The notes: generated by a model not told the origin, from the letters alone. Counted from the first letter of the stretch, positions 1 to 9,494 are shown. The stretch is DNA of 64,000 nucleotides from Sporolactobacillus kofuensis (GCF_042660205.1 NZ_JBHSTQ010000001.1:186001-250000); one strand, 5' to 3'. Numbers and translations are program-made.

Positions 1-234
1 GCACCACTCAACCAAATAAATCAATAAACCCCATAGTGCAATGGCATACAATATGGAACCAATACCCACGTTCTTATCGTATAATGCATTTCCGACAAAC
101 TCCCCAAGAACGATAGCAGAAATAAAATCAAATGCCGTGACCTGTGCGAGTGTCGCCTTTCCGAGAATTTTTGTCATAATGAAAAGCCCAGAAAAACCAA
201 TGATTAACTCAATCGCTATTTTGACAAAGTGCAT
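1..234 (-). CDS. YetF/DUF421 family membrane protein, N-terminal part (cut by window edge)
   Basis: The minus-strand frame opens at ATG 234 behind GAAGGTGAA and runs off the window with no stop. It encodes MHFVKIAIELIIGF at the start, then GFSGLFIMTKILGK and FDFISAIVLGEF, and at least two hydrophobic helices. These are typical of the N-terminal transmembrane part of YetF/DUF421 proteins, small Bacilli membrane proteins with a cytoplasmic C-terminal domain; some are implicated in spore or envelope physiology. Only 78 residues are visible, so the C-terminal domain cannot be judged. Confidence 0.8.
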   Translation of the reverse strand, partial: MHFVKIAIELIIGFSGLFIMTKILGKATLAQVTAFDFISAIVLGEFVGNALYDKNVGIGSILYAIALWGLLIYLVEWC

Positions 235-380
235 GTTCGGTTCACCTTCAGACGATTATTGACTTGAAAACATAGTTAGTGTGAGCAGAAATAGAATAAA
301 TATTTCATGCGATGCATCAAATGCTCCATCTAATTTATTTTTTCATAGCTGAAGGAGGTACGTGGTTTTCACTATAAAAA

Positions 381-414
381 AATCAGGACGACAACAAAGG
401 TTCTCATCCTGATT
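381..414 (-). terminator. Rho-independent terminator after ysxC
   Basis: On the minus strand the arms AATCAGGA (407-414) and TCCTGATT (381-388) flank an 18-nt loop, and the second arm runs into a T tract. It lies about 70 bp after the ysxC stop, so it probably ends the ysxC transcript. Confidence 0.65.
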
Positions 415-484
415 TGTATAGATTCTCAATCATGTACTTGATTGATCAAAAAATTGTTAAGTTGTTCATTTTGGATCGTCGTTA

Positions 485-1069
485 TTAGTGCAAATAGGGT
501 TCTAATGCTTGCCAAGCTTCATCTTTTCCCGTACCATTCAGCGAGGAAAAAATCAAGAACGGATCATCTGCCTGCAAACCGAGTGCCTTCTTTATGATTT
601 GCTTATGCTTTTGATGCTTACTTCTCGGTACTTTGTCTGATTTCGTCGCCACAGTGATCACAGGATGTCCAAAATAGGCCAAATAATCATGCATTTGAAT
701 GTCTTCTTTGGACGGTGGATGGCGTAAATCAACCAATTGAACGACCGCCTTCAGCGGCTCCCTTTCCGAAAAATAAGTTTCCAGCATTCGCCCCCAAGCC
801 TCTTTATCTTTTTTTGAAACTTTTGCGTAGCCATAACCGGGCACATCAACAAAGTAGAAGGCATGATTCACAATAAAATAGTTCAATTTTTGCGTTTTCC
901 CAGGTTTTTCAGAGGTACGGACCAAATTTCTTCGGTTTAAAATTTTATTAATAAATGAAGACTTTCCAACATTGGATCGTCCTGCTAATGCTATTTCCGG
1001 CAGCCCATCTACTGGGTATTGTGCCGGTCCGACAGCACTTATCACGTATTCCGCCTGTGTTATTTTCAT
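485..1069 (-). CDS. ysxC: Ribosome biogenesis GTP-binding protein YsxC/EngB
   Basis: This 194-residue P-loop GTPase has the length and motifs of the YihA/YsxC family: G1 GRSNVGKSS at residues 30-38, G3 DVPGYG and G4 TKSD. The family helps 50S subunit assembly and is essential in B. subtilis. The ATG at 1069 is preferred over the ATG six bases upstream because GAGGAG is then correctly spaced. In B. subtilis ysxC follows lonA; here it directly follows lonB and the lonB terminator, so it needs its own promoter in the 300 bp between. Confidence 0.95.
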   Translation of the reverse strand: MKITQAEYVISAVGPAQYPVDGLPEIALAGRSNVGKSSFINKILNRRNLVRTSEKPGKTQKLNYFIVNHAFYFVDVPGYGYAKVSKKDKEAWGRMLETYFSEREPLKAVVQLVDLRHPPSKEDIQMHDYLAYFGHPVITVATKSDKVPRSKHQKHKQIIKKALGLQADDPFLIFSSLNGTGKDEAWQALEPYLH

Positions 1070-1370
1070 CGTCATCTCTCCTCAGATTGCGCCAACATCG
1101 TGCATGACGTGAACCTGTTGTGTCTCCATCATTCTATCTTATGTTCATTACTGCTGTCCAATAGAGTTGCTGATGTACGCTCGGTGCCCGCTTGCCGAAG
1201 ACGATCCACGTTCCCCCTATACATGCGCCTTATCTCTAGGGCCGACTTGGTGCGCGATGACCACAAGCATCTTGCACCAAATCCACCATAGACACCATTC
1301 GTGTTAAACATGGCCATCCGTTTGTATAAAAAAAGCCGGATCAAATTGACCCAGCTGCTCAAGTAATCGA
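1070..1370. other. lonB-ysxC intergenic region, no convincing gene
   Basis: This 300-bp stretch holds the lonB terminator (1334-1356) and an open frame on the minus strand (1129-1362) that resembles nothing I know and lacks a ribosome site. In B. subtilis lonA lies here. I see no Lon-like sequence remnant. The ysxC promoter must be within it, but no strong -35/-10 pair stood out. Confidence 0.6.
1334..1356 (-). terminator. Terminator after lonB
   Basis: On the minus strand a 10-bp stem with a 3-nt loop (AGCTGGGTCA / TGATCCGGCT) is followed directly by seven T residues. It starts about 15 bp after the lonB stop codon and separates lonB from ysxC. Confidence 0.85.
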
Positions 1371-3089
1371 TTAACCTTGCTTTTCAACACCTGATTCTGC
1401 TGAGTGTGCAGAGAGTGTCCGATTCAGAATCTGGTCCGAAAATGATGACTGTTCTTCTTTTTGCGGTTGTTCCATTTCGGGGTACAGGGACAATTCAAAA
1501 ACTTGATGTAACGCGTCTACCGGAATAATCGTCGCCCGATCATAATTTTTCAAAGTCTCTTGCATATTTTCACTCGGAATAATGACACGTTTTGCCCCAG
1601 CTTCAACGGCAGCTTCGATCTTCGCCATGACTCCACCAATTGGCTTGACCTGTCCATGAAGCCCTAGCTCTCCAGTCATTGCAATATCTGAGTACACTTT
1701 CCGTCGGGAAATCGCCGAACTGATCGCCACAGCCATAGCGATACCGGCAGATGGTCCGTCGACTAATGCGCCCCCAGGAAAATTGACGTGAATGTGATAG
1801 CGATAGGCAGCAAAGCCCATCCGATTGAGTACAGTCAGGACATTTTCCACTGATGCACGCGCCATACTTTTTCTGGTAATTGAACGTCCGGAAGTCCCCA
1901 TGGATTCCTCTTCAGCGATGCCTGTGATGGTTATACTGCCTTCATGTCTGCTCTTCACTGCAGTAGCTTCGACTTCTAAAAGCGTGCCTAGCCCTGGTCC
2001 ATATACTGCAAGCCCATTCACTAGCCCCACTTCAGGATTGGCTTGAACCTTGCGACTCGGTTTCGGAGTAAGCCTGCTCGAACGAATCACCCATTCAATT
2101 TCATCGATACCAATGATGCTTGCTTCTTTATGTTTGGCTAAGGCAACGCCGGCTGCAATTTGCATGATGTTCACAGCCTCACGCCCATTTTTTGCATAAT
2201 CTGCAATTTTTTCAACACAAGCACTTGATACATCAATGCCTAATTTAGCCGCAGAACGTTTCACAATCTTTCGAATATCAGTGCGGGTCAGCTCCGAAAA
2301 AAATACTTCGAGGCATCTTGAACGAATCGCAGGCGGAATTTCTTCAGGGCGGCGTGTTGTTGCGCCAATTAGTCTAAAATCTGCAGGTAAGCCTCTCTGA
2401 AAAATATCATGAATATACGCAGGGATTTGCTGATTTTCTGAATTATAATACGCACTTTCCAGAAATACCTTGCGATCTTCCAACACTTTCAGCAATTTAT
2501 TTAATTGAATCGGGTGCAATTCACCGATTTCATCAATAAACAGAACGCCTCCATGCGCATGTGTCACCGCACCTTCCTTCGGCTGTGGAATACCCGCCTG
2601 TCCCATGGCTCCTGCCCCTTGATAAATGGGGTCATGCACCGAACCGATCAGTGGATCAGCAATCCCGCGTTCATCAAATCGTGCCGTCGCACCATCAAGC
2701 TCGACAAATGGGGCAGTGGGTTTGAATGGTGAATCTGGATTCTTTCTTGCTTCCTCGAGTACAAGACGTGCCGCTGCCGTCTTACCAATTCCAGGTGGTC
2801 CATAAATTATGACGTGTTGCGGATTCGCACCACAAAGTGCAGCGCGAAGTGCCACAATGCCATCCTCTTGGCCAATCACATCATCTAAAGTTCTAGGACG
2901 AATCCGTTCAGAGAGAGGTTCAGCCAGGGAATTTTGGCGCATTCGATTCAATGTGTCCATTTCTTTTTTTGATTCTCTATCTATTGAAATCTTCTGCACG
3001 TGCTGATTACGCAGTAGGCTCCAGAAATAAAGTCCAATGATCGCTCCGAAGAAAATTTGTGTAACAATTAATAGTACCATCCAGCTCAT
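1371..3089 (-). CDS. lonB: ATP-dependent protease LonB
   Basis: This 572-residue protein starts with one hydrophobic segment (MSWMVLLIVTQIFFG) and so is membrane-anchored. It then has an AAA+ domain (Walker A GPPGIGKT, Walker B LFIDEIGEL) and a C-terminal Lon protease domain with the catalytic Ser in DGPSAG and the Lys in GGVMAKIEAA. This is the LonB architecture of spore-formers, where LonB works in the forespore. The ATG at 3089 has GGGAGG upstream. It lies downstream of clpX, separated from it by about 640 bp of repeats. Confidence 0.93.
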   Translation of the reverse strand: MSWMVLLIVTQIFFGAIIGLYFWSLLRNQHVQKISIDRESKKEMDTLNRMRQNSLAEPLSERIRPRTLDDVIGQEDGIVALRAALCGANPQHVIIYGPPGIGKTAAARLVLEEARKNPDSPFKPTAPFVELDGATARFDERGIADPLIGSVHDPIYQGAGAMGQAGIPQPKEGAVTHAHGGVLFIDEIGELHPIQLNKLLKVLEDRKVFLESAYYNSENQQIPAYIHDIFQRGLPADFRLIGATTRRPEEIPPAIRSRCLEVFFSELTRTDIRKIVKRSAAKLGIDVSSACVEKIADYAKNGREAVNIMQIAAGVALAKHKEASIIGIDEIEWVIRSSRLTPKPSRKVQANPEVGLVNGLAVYGPGLGTLLEVEATAVKSRHEGSITITGIAEEESMGTSGRSITRKSMARASVENVLTVLNRMGFAAYRYHIHVNFPGGALVDGPSAGIAMAVAISSAISRRKVYSDIAMTGELGLHGQVKPIGGVMAKIEAAVEAGAKRVIIPSENMQETLKNYDRATIIPVDALHQVFELSLYPEMEQPQKEEQSSFSDQILNRTLSAHSAESGVEKQG

Positions 3090-3313
3090 CTGTTGTTTTG
3101 CCTCCCGGAGAAACAGCCGCATCCTGCGACTTGCCCCATAGAAATTTCGTATAAAGGCATTATCTCCATTCGCAAAAGCAACTAAACAGTGACCATGAAG
3201 AAAACTTGGTAAAGCTAAGCGTCGGCGATGGCTGAGCCTTAGTTGAACTTATACTTTTTTCCTCTACGCTTTTTATCTTTTATTTATTGTTCACGATTAT
3301 GAGAAAAATGCTC

Positions 3314-3480
3314 GGCAAATGCCGCACTGTCTTTATTTTGCATCGGTTTTGCTTCGATTGCTCGCTTGCCGCGGGCGCACTGTGAGCCTCCTCATACAAC
3401 CAAAAATCTACGGGGTTTCTCTGGAACGCTGATCCTGCTGGCGTCTCGCTTCTTCGCTCCATTTTTAATCAAAAAGCCTT
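3314..3480. repeat. Intergenic repeat, copy A
   Basis: Copy A of a tandem pair. The best-matching 128 bp (3314-3441) recur at 3507-3631 with only scattered substitutions, and both copies end near AAAAAGCCT. The offset is about 193 bp. Minus-strand frames through both copies read a similar peptide (VDFWLYEEA...APAASEQSKQN), but neither has a ribosome site. I read it as a repeated noncoding element rather than a gene. Confidence 0.7.
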
Positions 3481-3506
3481 AGACTTTCATTTTCAGAATA
3501 ACACCT

Positions 3507-3667
3507 GGGCAAATGCCGCACTATTCTTATTTTGCATCGGTTTTGCTTCGATTGCTCACTTGCCGCAGGCGCACCGCGAGCCTCCTCATACAACCAAAAA
3601 TCTACGTGGTTTGGAACGCCGATCCCGCTGGAATTCCGCATATTTGCTCGGTTTACGCAAAAAGCCT
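3507..3667. repeat. Intergenic repeat, copy B
   Basis: Second copy of the roughly 190-bp unit between lonB and clpX. It shares blocks such as TTTTGCATCGGTTTTGCTTC and CCTCATACAACCAAAAATCT with copy A. It ends just before the clpX terminator. Confidence 0.7.
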
Positions 3668-3686
3668 CATTCTTGCTCATAAAAAA

Positions 3687-3714
3687 ACGTTCGCTCCGAA
3701 TTAAGAGCGAACGT
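3687..3714 (-). terminator. Terminator after clpX
   Basis: A perfect 10-bp stem ACGTTCGCTC/GAGCGAACGT with an 8-nt loop is followed on the minus strand by a run of T. It begins 18 bp after the clpX stop. Confidence 0.9.
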
Positions 3715-3731
3715 CGTATCATTAAATTAGT

Positions 3732-5000
3732 TTATGCACTTTCTTTAGGTGTTTCAACGCTGACTTCCGTGCCATCACTCAGAATCAAAGTGGGACGTGA
3801 TTTTCCATCAACTGTTTCTTTAGTGATTACGCATTTTTCAATGTCCTCGCGCGATGGTAATTCATACATCACATCAAGCATCATGCCTTCAATGATCGAC
3901 CGTAAGCCACGCGCACCTGTTTTACGTTCAATGGCAAGTTTAGCAATGGACTCAAGTGCGTCATCTGTAAATTCCAGATCAACATCATCAAGTTCAAGCA
4001 ACTTCTTATATTGCTTTACAAGTGCATTTTTTGGTTTGGTCAAGATGTCAACCAGTGCTTTCTCATCCAGTTGTTTCAATGTACTAATAACTGGGAGACG
4101 TCCGATAAATTCAGGAATCAGTCCGAATTTAAGTAAATCTTCAGGAAGAACATTCTTCAACGCATCATCCCGATGCATGTCCTGTGCCTTATTACCGGCA
4201 CCAAATCCGATAACCTTCTTACCGAGACGACGTTTAATAATCTGTTCAATGCCATCAAAAGCACCGCCGCAGATAAACAAAATGTTTGTTGTATCGATTT
4301 GAATAAATTCCTGATGCGGGTGTTTTCTTCCACCTTGAGGCGGAACACTGGCAACTGTTCCTTCAAGAATCTTCAACAATGCCTGTTGAACGCCTTCACC
4401 GGATACATCACGTGTAATCGATGGATTTTCTGATTTTCGTGCGATTTTATCAATTTCATCGATGTAGATAATGCCCTTTTCAGCTTTTTCAACATCATAA
4501 TCAGCAGCCTGAATCAATTTCAAAAGAATATTCTCGACATCTTCACCGACATAGCCCGCTTCAGTCAGCGATGTTGCATCGGCAATGGCAAAAGGTACAT
4601 TTAAAATTCTTGCCAACGTTTGCGCGAGCAATGTTTTTCCGCTACCCGTCGGTCCGATCATCATGATATTACTTTTTGAAAGTTCAACATCATCGGGCTT
4701 TTGCTTACTGTTGATACGTTTATAGTGGTTATATACCGCTACCGACAAACTTTTCTTCGCATCATTCTGACCAATAACGTAATCTTCCAAGATTGAGCAG
4801 ATTTCTTGCGGTTTCGGAATATCTTTGAATTCTACTTCTTCATCCGTACCTAATTCCTCTTCAACGATTTCCGTACACAATTCAATACATTCATCACAAA
4901 TATAAACACCTGGTCCGGCTACAAGTTTGCGTACCTGGTCTTGAGTCTTTCCACAGAAAGAGCATTTCAGCTGCCCTTTTTCTTCGTTGAATTTAAACAT
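3732..5000 (-). CDS. clpX: ATP-dependent Clp protease ATP-binding subunit ClpX
   Basis: This 422-residue AAA+ unfoldase feeds ClpP. It has the N-terminal C4 zinc domain (CSFC and CDEC), Walker A GPTGSGKT, Walker B IIYIDEID, and the IGF loop (KKVIGFG) that docks on ClpP. The ATG at 5000 follows GGGGTGAAAGA. It lies downstream of tig, separated by the strong tig terminator, so it is likely transcribed on its own. Confidence 0.97.
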   Translation of the reverse strand: MFKFNEEKGQLKCSFCGKTQDQVRKLVAGPGVYICDECIELCTEIVEEELGTDEEVEFKDIPKPQEICSILEDYVIGQNDAKKSLSVAVYNHYKRINSKQKPDDVELSKSNIMMIGPTGSGKTLLAQTLARILNVPFAIADATSLTEAGYVGEDVENILLKLIQAADYDVEKAEKGIIYIDEIDKIARKSENPSITRDVSGEGVQQALLKILEGTVASVPPQGGRKHPHQEFIQIDTTNILFICGGAFDGIEQIIKRRLGKKVIGFGAGNKAQDMHRDDALKNVLPEDLLKFGLIPEFIGRLPVISTLKQLDEKALVDILTKPKNALVKQYKKLLELDDVDLEFTDDALESIAKLAIERKTGARGLRSIIEGMMLDVMYELPSREDIEKCVITKETVDGKSRPTLILSDGTEVSVETPKESA

Positions 5001-5073
5001 TCTTTCACCCCTATTCATACATTCCTTTATTCGCGTTTCTTACAAAAAGCGAAACCTGGGCTTCTCGGCTGTT

Positions 5074-5229
5074 TTACCGACCATTCATTGATGAACGCCG
5101 CTTTTTAGTATCTTTCCCTTTTTCCCACAAATCGCGTAGTCTTTTGGAAAAGTACACGAGATGAATGATACCCATTACAGCCGCACCGCCCTGTAAAATG
5201 AACAGGAAATCGTTGCAGCAAAGAACCAT
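5074..5229 (-). CDS. Possible small membrane protein
   Basis: A 51-residue frame has a central hydrophobic segment (FLFILQGGAAVMGIIHLVYF) followed by a basic tail (KRLRDLWEKGKD, KKRR). That composition suits a small single-pass membrane protein. There is no clear ribosome site before the ATG at 5229, and I recognise no family. It may be chance. Confidence 0.28.
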   Translation of the reverse strand: MVLCCNDFLFILQGGAAVMGIIHLVYFSKRLRDLWEKGKDTKKRRSSMNGR

Positions 5230-5420
5230 TTCATTTACTAGTAAATTTTGTCACCTAACTGTGTGCCTCACACGATTGGGTGTTACAGCTTGCCCTATAG
5301 CAAGTTCTATGTAGGCATTGTAACATAAAATAACTCTTCCGATAAGCCATATGCTTTCTGTAAGAAAATATGTATGGCAAAGGAAAAATCATTCATTTTC
5401 CTTTGCGAATAAAAATAATA

Positions 5421-5454
5421 GTTGGTGGACGAACCCGTAGATTCGTCCACCAAC
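5421..5454 (-). terminator. Terminator after tig
   Basis: A perfect 13-bp stem GTTGGTGGACGAA/TTCGTCCACCAAC with an 8-nt loop lies 27 bp after the tig stop. On the minus strand an AT-rich tract with T runs follows. Confidence 0.88.
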
Positions 5455-5480
5455 ATTCATTCAATTATGTTCTTGCTTGC

Positions 5481-6785
5481 TTATTTTTCTTCGGCAGCTT
5501 TTGGTTTGCTGTTTTCAACAAGAAAATCTACCGCTTTACGCAATTGGATATCACCCTTGATCAGATCCGTACCGCCCATTGCAGCTTTGATTTGATCAAC
5601 GCTAATCTTATATTGGTCAGCCATTTTTTTCAGTTCTTCTTCAACATCTTCATCCGATGCTTCGATTGATTCTGCTTTGGCAATGGCTTCAAGTGTCAAG
5701 TTAGCACGAACGCGTTTCTCAGCATCGTCTTTCATCTGATCACGCAGAGCGTCCTTGTCTTGACCTGAAAGGGAAGTATACATTTCTAACGTCATTCCTT
5801 GAGCCTTCAAACGTTGTTCGAATTCCTTTAGAATGTTATCCTGTTCGTTTGAAATCATTACTTCAGGAACATCGATTTCAGCATTTGCTGCAGCTTGCTG
5901 CACAACACTGTCGCGTTTGCTGTTCTCAGCATCTGCTGCTTTGTGTTCCTTTTGATGATTCTTGATTTTTTCTTTCAGGGCATCAAGTGTTTCAACTTCT
6001 TCATCGACATCTTTAGCAAATTCGTCATCCAGTTCAGGAAGTTGTTTCTGCTTGATTTCATTAACCTTTACTTTAAATGTTGCTTCTTTTCCTTTCAATT
6101 CTTCAGCATGATAATCTTCAGGGAAAGTGACAACAACATCTTTTTCTGCACCGACTTTAACACCAACGAGCTGGTCTTCAAAACCTGGGATAAAGGAACC
6201 AGAACCAATTTCGAGTGAGTAGTTTTCAGCTTTGCCGCCTTCGAATTGTTTGCCGTCAACATAACCGTCAAAATCGATAAGAGCAGTATCGCCTTGTTCC
6301 ACTTCACCGTCTTCTTTAACAACTAATTCTGCATAGCGTTCTTGAAGATGTTTAATTTCATGATCGACATCTTCATCAGTGACTTCCGTACTCTTTTCTT
6401 CAACTTCGAGGCCTTTGTAGTCGCCGAGTTTAACTTCCGGCTTTACAGTGACATCTGCTTTGAGTACCAACTTTTTGCCTTTACCGATTTCTTCAACATC
6501 AACTTGCGGCTTGTCCACCGGTTCGATACCCGTCTGATCAATTGCTTCAGAGTAAGCATCTGGAAGGACAAAATCAATTGCATCTTCATAAAGTGCTTCT
6601 ACACCGAAGCGTTGTTCAAATAACACGCGCGGTACTCTACCTTTACGAAAACCAGGAACGTTGACTTTCTTAACGACTTTTTTGAAGGCTTTGTCCAGAG
6701 CTTCGTTAAAGCTATCCGCATCAACTTCAAAAGTTAATGTGCCAACATTACCTTCTTTTTTTTCCCATTTTGCTTCTACAGTCAT
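5481..6785 (-). CDS. tig: Trigger factor
   Basis: This 434-residue ribosome-bound chaperone and prolyl isomerase has the family's usual length. The ribosome-docking signature GFRKGRVPR is near residue 45, the FKBP-type PPIase domain is at about 150-245 (DFDGYVDG, GSFIPGFEDQLVG), and a helical C-terminal domain follows. GGAGGT precedes the ATG. Its neighbours ysoA and clpX match B. subtilis. Confidence 0.97.
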   Translation of the reverse strand: MTVEAKWEKKEGNVGTLTFEVDADSFNEALDKAFKKVVKKVNVPGFRKGRVPRVLFEQRFGVEALYEDAIDFVLPDAYSEAIDQTGIEPVDKPQVDVEEIGKGKKLVLKADVTVKPEVKLGDYKGLEVEEKSTEVTDEDVDHEIKHLQERYAELVVKEDGEVEQGDTALIDFDGYVDGKQFEGGKAENYSLEIGSGSFIPGFEDQLVGVKVGAEKDVVVTFPEDYHAEELKGKEATFKVKVNEIKQKQLPELDDEFAKDVDEEVETLDALKEKIKNHQKEHKAADAENSKRDSVVQQAAANAEIDVPEVMISNEQDNILKEFEQRLKAQGMTLEMYTSLSGQDKDALRDQMKDDAEKRVRANLTLEAIAKAESIEASDEDVEEELKKMADQYKISVDQIKAAMGGTDLIKGDIQLRKAVDFLVENSKPKAAEEK

Positions 6786-7000
6786 TTATTCTTACCTCCA
6801 CCATCTATCTTCATGCTTTTTCAGCATATTGGCTTTTTGCCTGAATCACGCGCAAACATCCGCCATTTGTTATGCCGACGTGAGTGCATCTCTGGGGATG
6901 CCCTGCAGCAAAGCAATGACAACCCTGTTATTATAACATAAGAGTTTCTTGTGAAAAACTTATTTGTACGAAATTGTCGCTGATATGCTTCAAAGGATCA

Positions 7001-8056
7001 TTAAGAGGACCAAATTCCGTAACTTTCAACATCTTGCACCATGCTTACCGCTGAATGATACTCTTCTTCCTCCACACCAAATCGACTCAATAATTTTATC
7101 TCATCCGCAGAAGAGCCCCCCATTGCTCGAATAGAAAAAACGGCAGCCCATAATGGGACGGAGGCCGGTACAAACGGTTTTGGATAGACATTCATTGTAA
7201 AGAACCGTTCCATGTCAACCGCTAAATCCGCTAACGTTGGATTGTCTGAATCCAATTTCCGCCTGATTTCCTCTTCAATCTGATCGGCAAAGCGCTTATT
7301 GAGAAAATCCTCGCTGTCCAATTGGACGTGATAGACCGCCCCAAATTTCTTCATGGAGATCTCACTAGCCAGTTTGCCTTCCTTGACGGCACAGAGCAAC
7401 ATGGTTTTGATTTCAGGTTGCTGATGCTCATCCATCAAGAAACGCTCGATTTCCGGAAGATGCTTTGTTTTTAACTGGCCTGTTAAATTATGGAGAAGGA
7501 GCATTTGAGTGTTCGAATCAGCTTTTTCTAAAGCCGGCCAATCAAGACTCTGTTCTGCTCCCTGTTCGCGTTGCTGCTTATTTGGGAGAGCACCGACGTC
7601 CTCACCTATTGATTGGTTCCATTCTGGTTCATGAAGCCGAATTCGGCAGAACTTCTGCATCTGAAGAAAGAAATCCTTTAATTCAAGCGGTACATTATGT
7701 TTCTTATTGGCTTTCATTATCTCTTGCAATGCGCTTTTATAATCTTTCCGCTCAATGAGAATGGTTAAATAGAGACGGAACACGTCATAGTAATAGGGCG
7801 TATCTTCCTCCAGCAGTAAAACAACCGATTCTTCGGCAGCACGATAATCACCTAGTTCTACGGAACAAACCGACCAGCCATACAGGCCACGGATGTCATG
7901 TTCATCGATTTCAAGCATTTCTCCAAACAAATCGCGGGCTTGATTATAATTTTTCTCTTCCACCAGCTCCATTGCCTTTGCCAGCAGCCGTTCATCCAAA
8001 TGAGGGAACATGACCAGCTTGCTGTTATCACGATTTGTCTTTCCATTGTTCTTCAT
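7001..8056 (-). CDS. TPR-repeat protein, YsoA-like
   Basis: The 351-residue soluble protein has tetratricopeptide-like helices in its N-terminal third (AKAMELVEEKNYNQARDLF, then GLYGWSVCSVELGDYRAAEE). It sits immediately upstream of tig, exactly where B. subtilis has ysoA, which supports orthology. The function is unknown; TPR proteins generally mediate protein contacts. Confidence 0.75.
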   Translation of the reverse strand: MKNNGKTNRDNSKLVMFPHLDERLLAKAMELVEEKNYNQARDLFGEMLEIDEHDIRGLYGWSVCSVELGDYRAAEESVVLLLEEDTPYYYDVFRLYLTILIERKDYKSALQEIMKANKKHNVPLELKDFFLQMQKFCRIRLHEPEWNQSIGEDVGALPNKQQREQGAEQSLDWPALEKADSNTQMLLLHNLTGQLKTKHLPEIERFLMDEHQQPEIKTMLLCAVKEGKLASEISMKKFGAVYHVQLDSEDFLNKRFADQIEEEIRRKLDSDNPTLADLAVDMERFFTMNVYPKPFVPASVPLWAAVFSIRAMGGSSADEIKLLSRFGVEEEEYHSAVSMVQDVESYGIWSS

Positions 8057-8132
8057 CTTGCATGTCCCGCTTCCGTCGTCTTTGTGTTTAGAATATCAGT
8101 TTCGTTCTTCCATAGCAATGAACAGACCGTTC

Positions 8133-9377
8133 TTATTCAAATGAGAACGCCCATGCACCCTTTCGGAAAACCGGTACCCGCACTCCATCACTTGTCACAC
8201 CGTCAATATCAAGCTCTGCGGATCCGACCATAAAATCTTCATGGATTAAGCTGTCATTCACACCTGCTTGATCAAGACCGGATTCATCCAGCTCATTACC
8301 GCCTTCAATGCAGGTCGGATAGGCTTTACCGAGTGCCAGATGGCATGATGCATTCTCATCAAATAGAGTATTGAAAAAAACTAGCCCGGATTCAGAAACC
8401 GGTGAATGATGCGGTACAAGAGCAACCTCGCCTAGCCGTCGTGCACCAGGATCTGATTCAAGGAGATGTTTCAGTGTTTCTTCACCTTTTTCCGCTTTAA
8501 AATCAACCACTTCTCCATCTTTGAATGTTAATGAAAAGTGATCAATGATTCCTCCATCAGAATTCAAAGGCATTGTACTCATCACCGTTCCATTCACACC
8601 ACGTTTATCCGGGAGTGTAAACACTTCTTCGGTCGGTATATTAGCATTAAAGACAATGCCTGCTGTTGATGGTCCTGAACCGCCACTCCAGATATGTCCG
8701 ACTGGCAAATCAATAGTTAAATTCGTTCCTGGGGCGCGATAAATCAACTGTTTGAATTTTTTACGATTCATAAATGTGCTTGCTTTATGCATCGTTTCGT
8801 TATGTACGTCCCAAGCAGCAATCGGATCCTCGTGACCACTTACTCTGCTAATTCGTAAAATTTCTTCTAGTAATGCATGCTTCGCTTCTTCAATCGGCTT
8901 ATCCGGAAATACTTTCTTCGCCCACGCAATTGTTGGATAGGCAACAATGGACCATTGCGTTTCATCCTTCATAATGCACTGCATATAATCCTTCAATCCT
9001 TGACTTGATGCTTTCATAAATGCACCGACACGTCCACTATCAATTCCGTCATATAAATCAGGATTAGGTCCATAGATATGGAGTACTGCATAGTTGTCTC
9101 GAACTGCTGCATTCTGAGCGGCAAATTTCCAATCGGGAATAGTTTCAAGAGCATCCAATGGTGCATAATTTAACCGCAACCGATCGACAGTATCATCCCC
9201 CCATCGTATGGTCACATCCTTTGCTCCTGCTTTATAAGCTTCCTCGGTCACAAGGTGCGCAAAATCAGCTGCCTCAATTGGTGACGTAAGAAAAACACCT
9301 TGCCCAGGTTGTAGATTAATCCCTGTCTTAATCGCCAGCTTTGCAAATTTTTGCAATGATTCCTTAAATGTATCCAT
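8133..9377 (-). CDS. M29-family metallo-aminopeptidase
   Basis: The 414-residue protein matches the M29 (AmpS/PepS, thermophilic aminopeptidase) family along its length: LQPGQGVFL near the N terminus, GGSGPSTAGIVFNANIPTEE before the first metal-ligand region, and GEVALVPHHSPVSESGLVFF and ENASCHLALGKAY with the later Glu and His ligands. Such enzymes remove N-terminal residues from peptides using two metal ions in the cytoplasm. GGAGG precedes ATG 9377. Confidence 0.92.
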   Translation of the reverse strand: MDTFKESLQKFAKLAIKTGINLQPGQGVFLTSPIEAADFAHLVTEEAYKAGAKDVTIRWGDDTVDRLRLNYAPLDALETIPDWKFAAQNAAVRDNYAVLHIYGPNPDLYDGIDSGRVGAFMKASSQGLKDYMQCIMKDETQWSIVAYPTIAWAKKVFPDKPIEEAKHALLEEILRISRVSGHEDPIAAWDVHNETMHKASTFMNRKKFKQLIYRAPGTNLTIDLPVGHIWSGGSGPSTAGIVFNANIPTEEVFTLPDKRGVNGTVMSTMPLNSDGGIIDHFSLTFKDGEVVDFKAEKGEETLKHLLESDPGARRLGEVALVPHHSPVSESGLVFFNTLFDENASCHLALGKAYPTCIEGGNELDESGLDQAGVNDSLIHEDFMVGSAELDIDGVTSDGVRVPVFRKGAWAFSFE

Positions 9378-9466
9378 AGTAACAAACCTCCATCATTTAT
9401 TGTTTCATTATAGACGACTTGGTGCGGATGGGAAACATTGGGAATCACACATTATCTTTTTAGATG

Positions 9467-9494
9467 TTTACAAGAACATACATTCGTATATAAT
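9467..9494 (+). promoter_or_regulatory. Promoter with LexA-box-like site for the host yolD-like gene
   Basis: A -35 TTTACA (9467-9472) and -10 TATAAT (9489-9494) are 16 bp apart. Between them AGAACATACATTCG (9473-9486) differs slightly from the Bacillus LexA box CGAACNNNNGTTCG. The placement fits SOS repression of the downstream gene; the mismatches leave binding strength uncertain. Confidence 0.6.

Larger units (their letters stand above)
5001..5480. other. tig-clpX intergenic region
   Basis: This 480-bp gap holds the tig terminator (5421-5454), a second hairpin GCAAAGGAAAA/TTTTCCTTTGC (5377-5406), a short inverted repeat CTTGC/GCAAG (5290-5305) and one weak small ORF (5074-5229). The clpX promoter must lie in its left part. 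Confidence 0.5.

Noticed and set aside
1129..1362. 77-residue minus-strand frame between lonB and ysxC
   Set aside because: It starts within the lonB terminator, has no ribosome site and no recognisable sequence.
3280..3722. Two minus-strand ORFs with similar peptides (APAASEQSKQN)
   Set aside because: They follow a DNA-level tandem repeat, lack ribosome sites and overlap the clpX terminator, so the likeness reflects the repeat rather than protein conservation.
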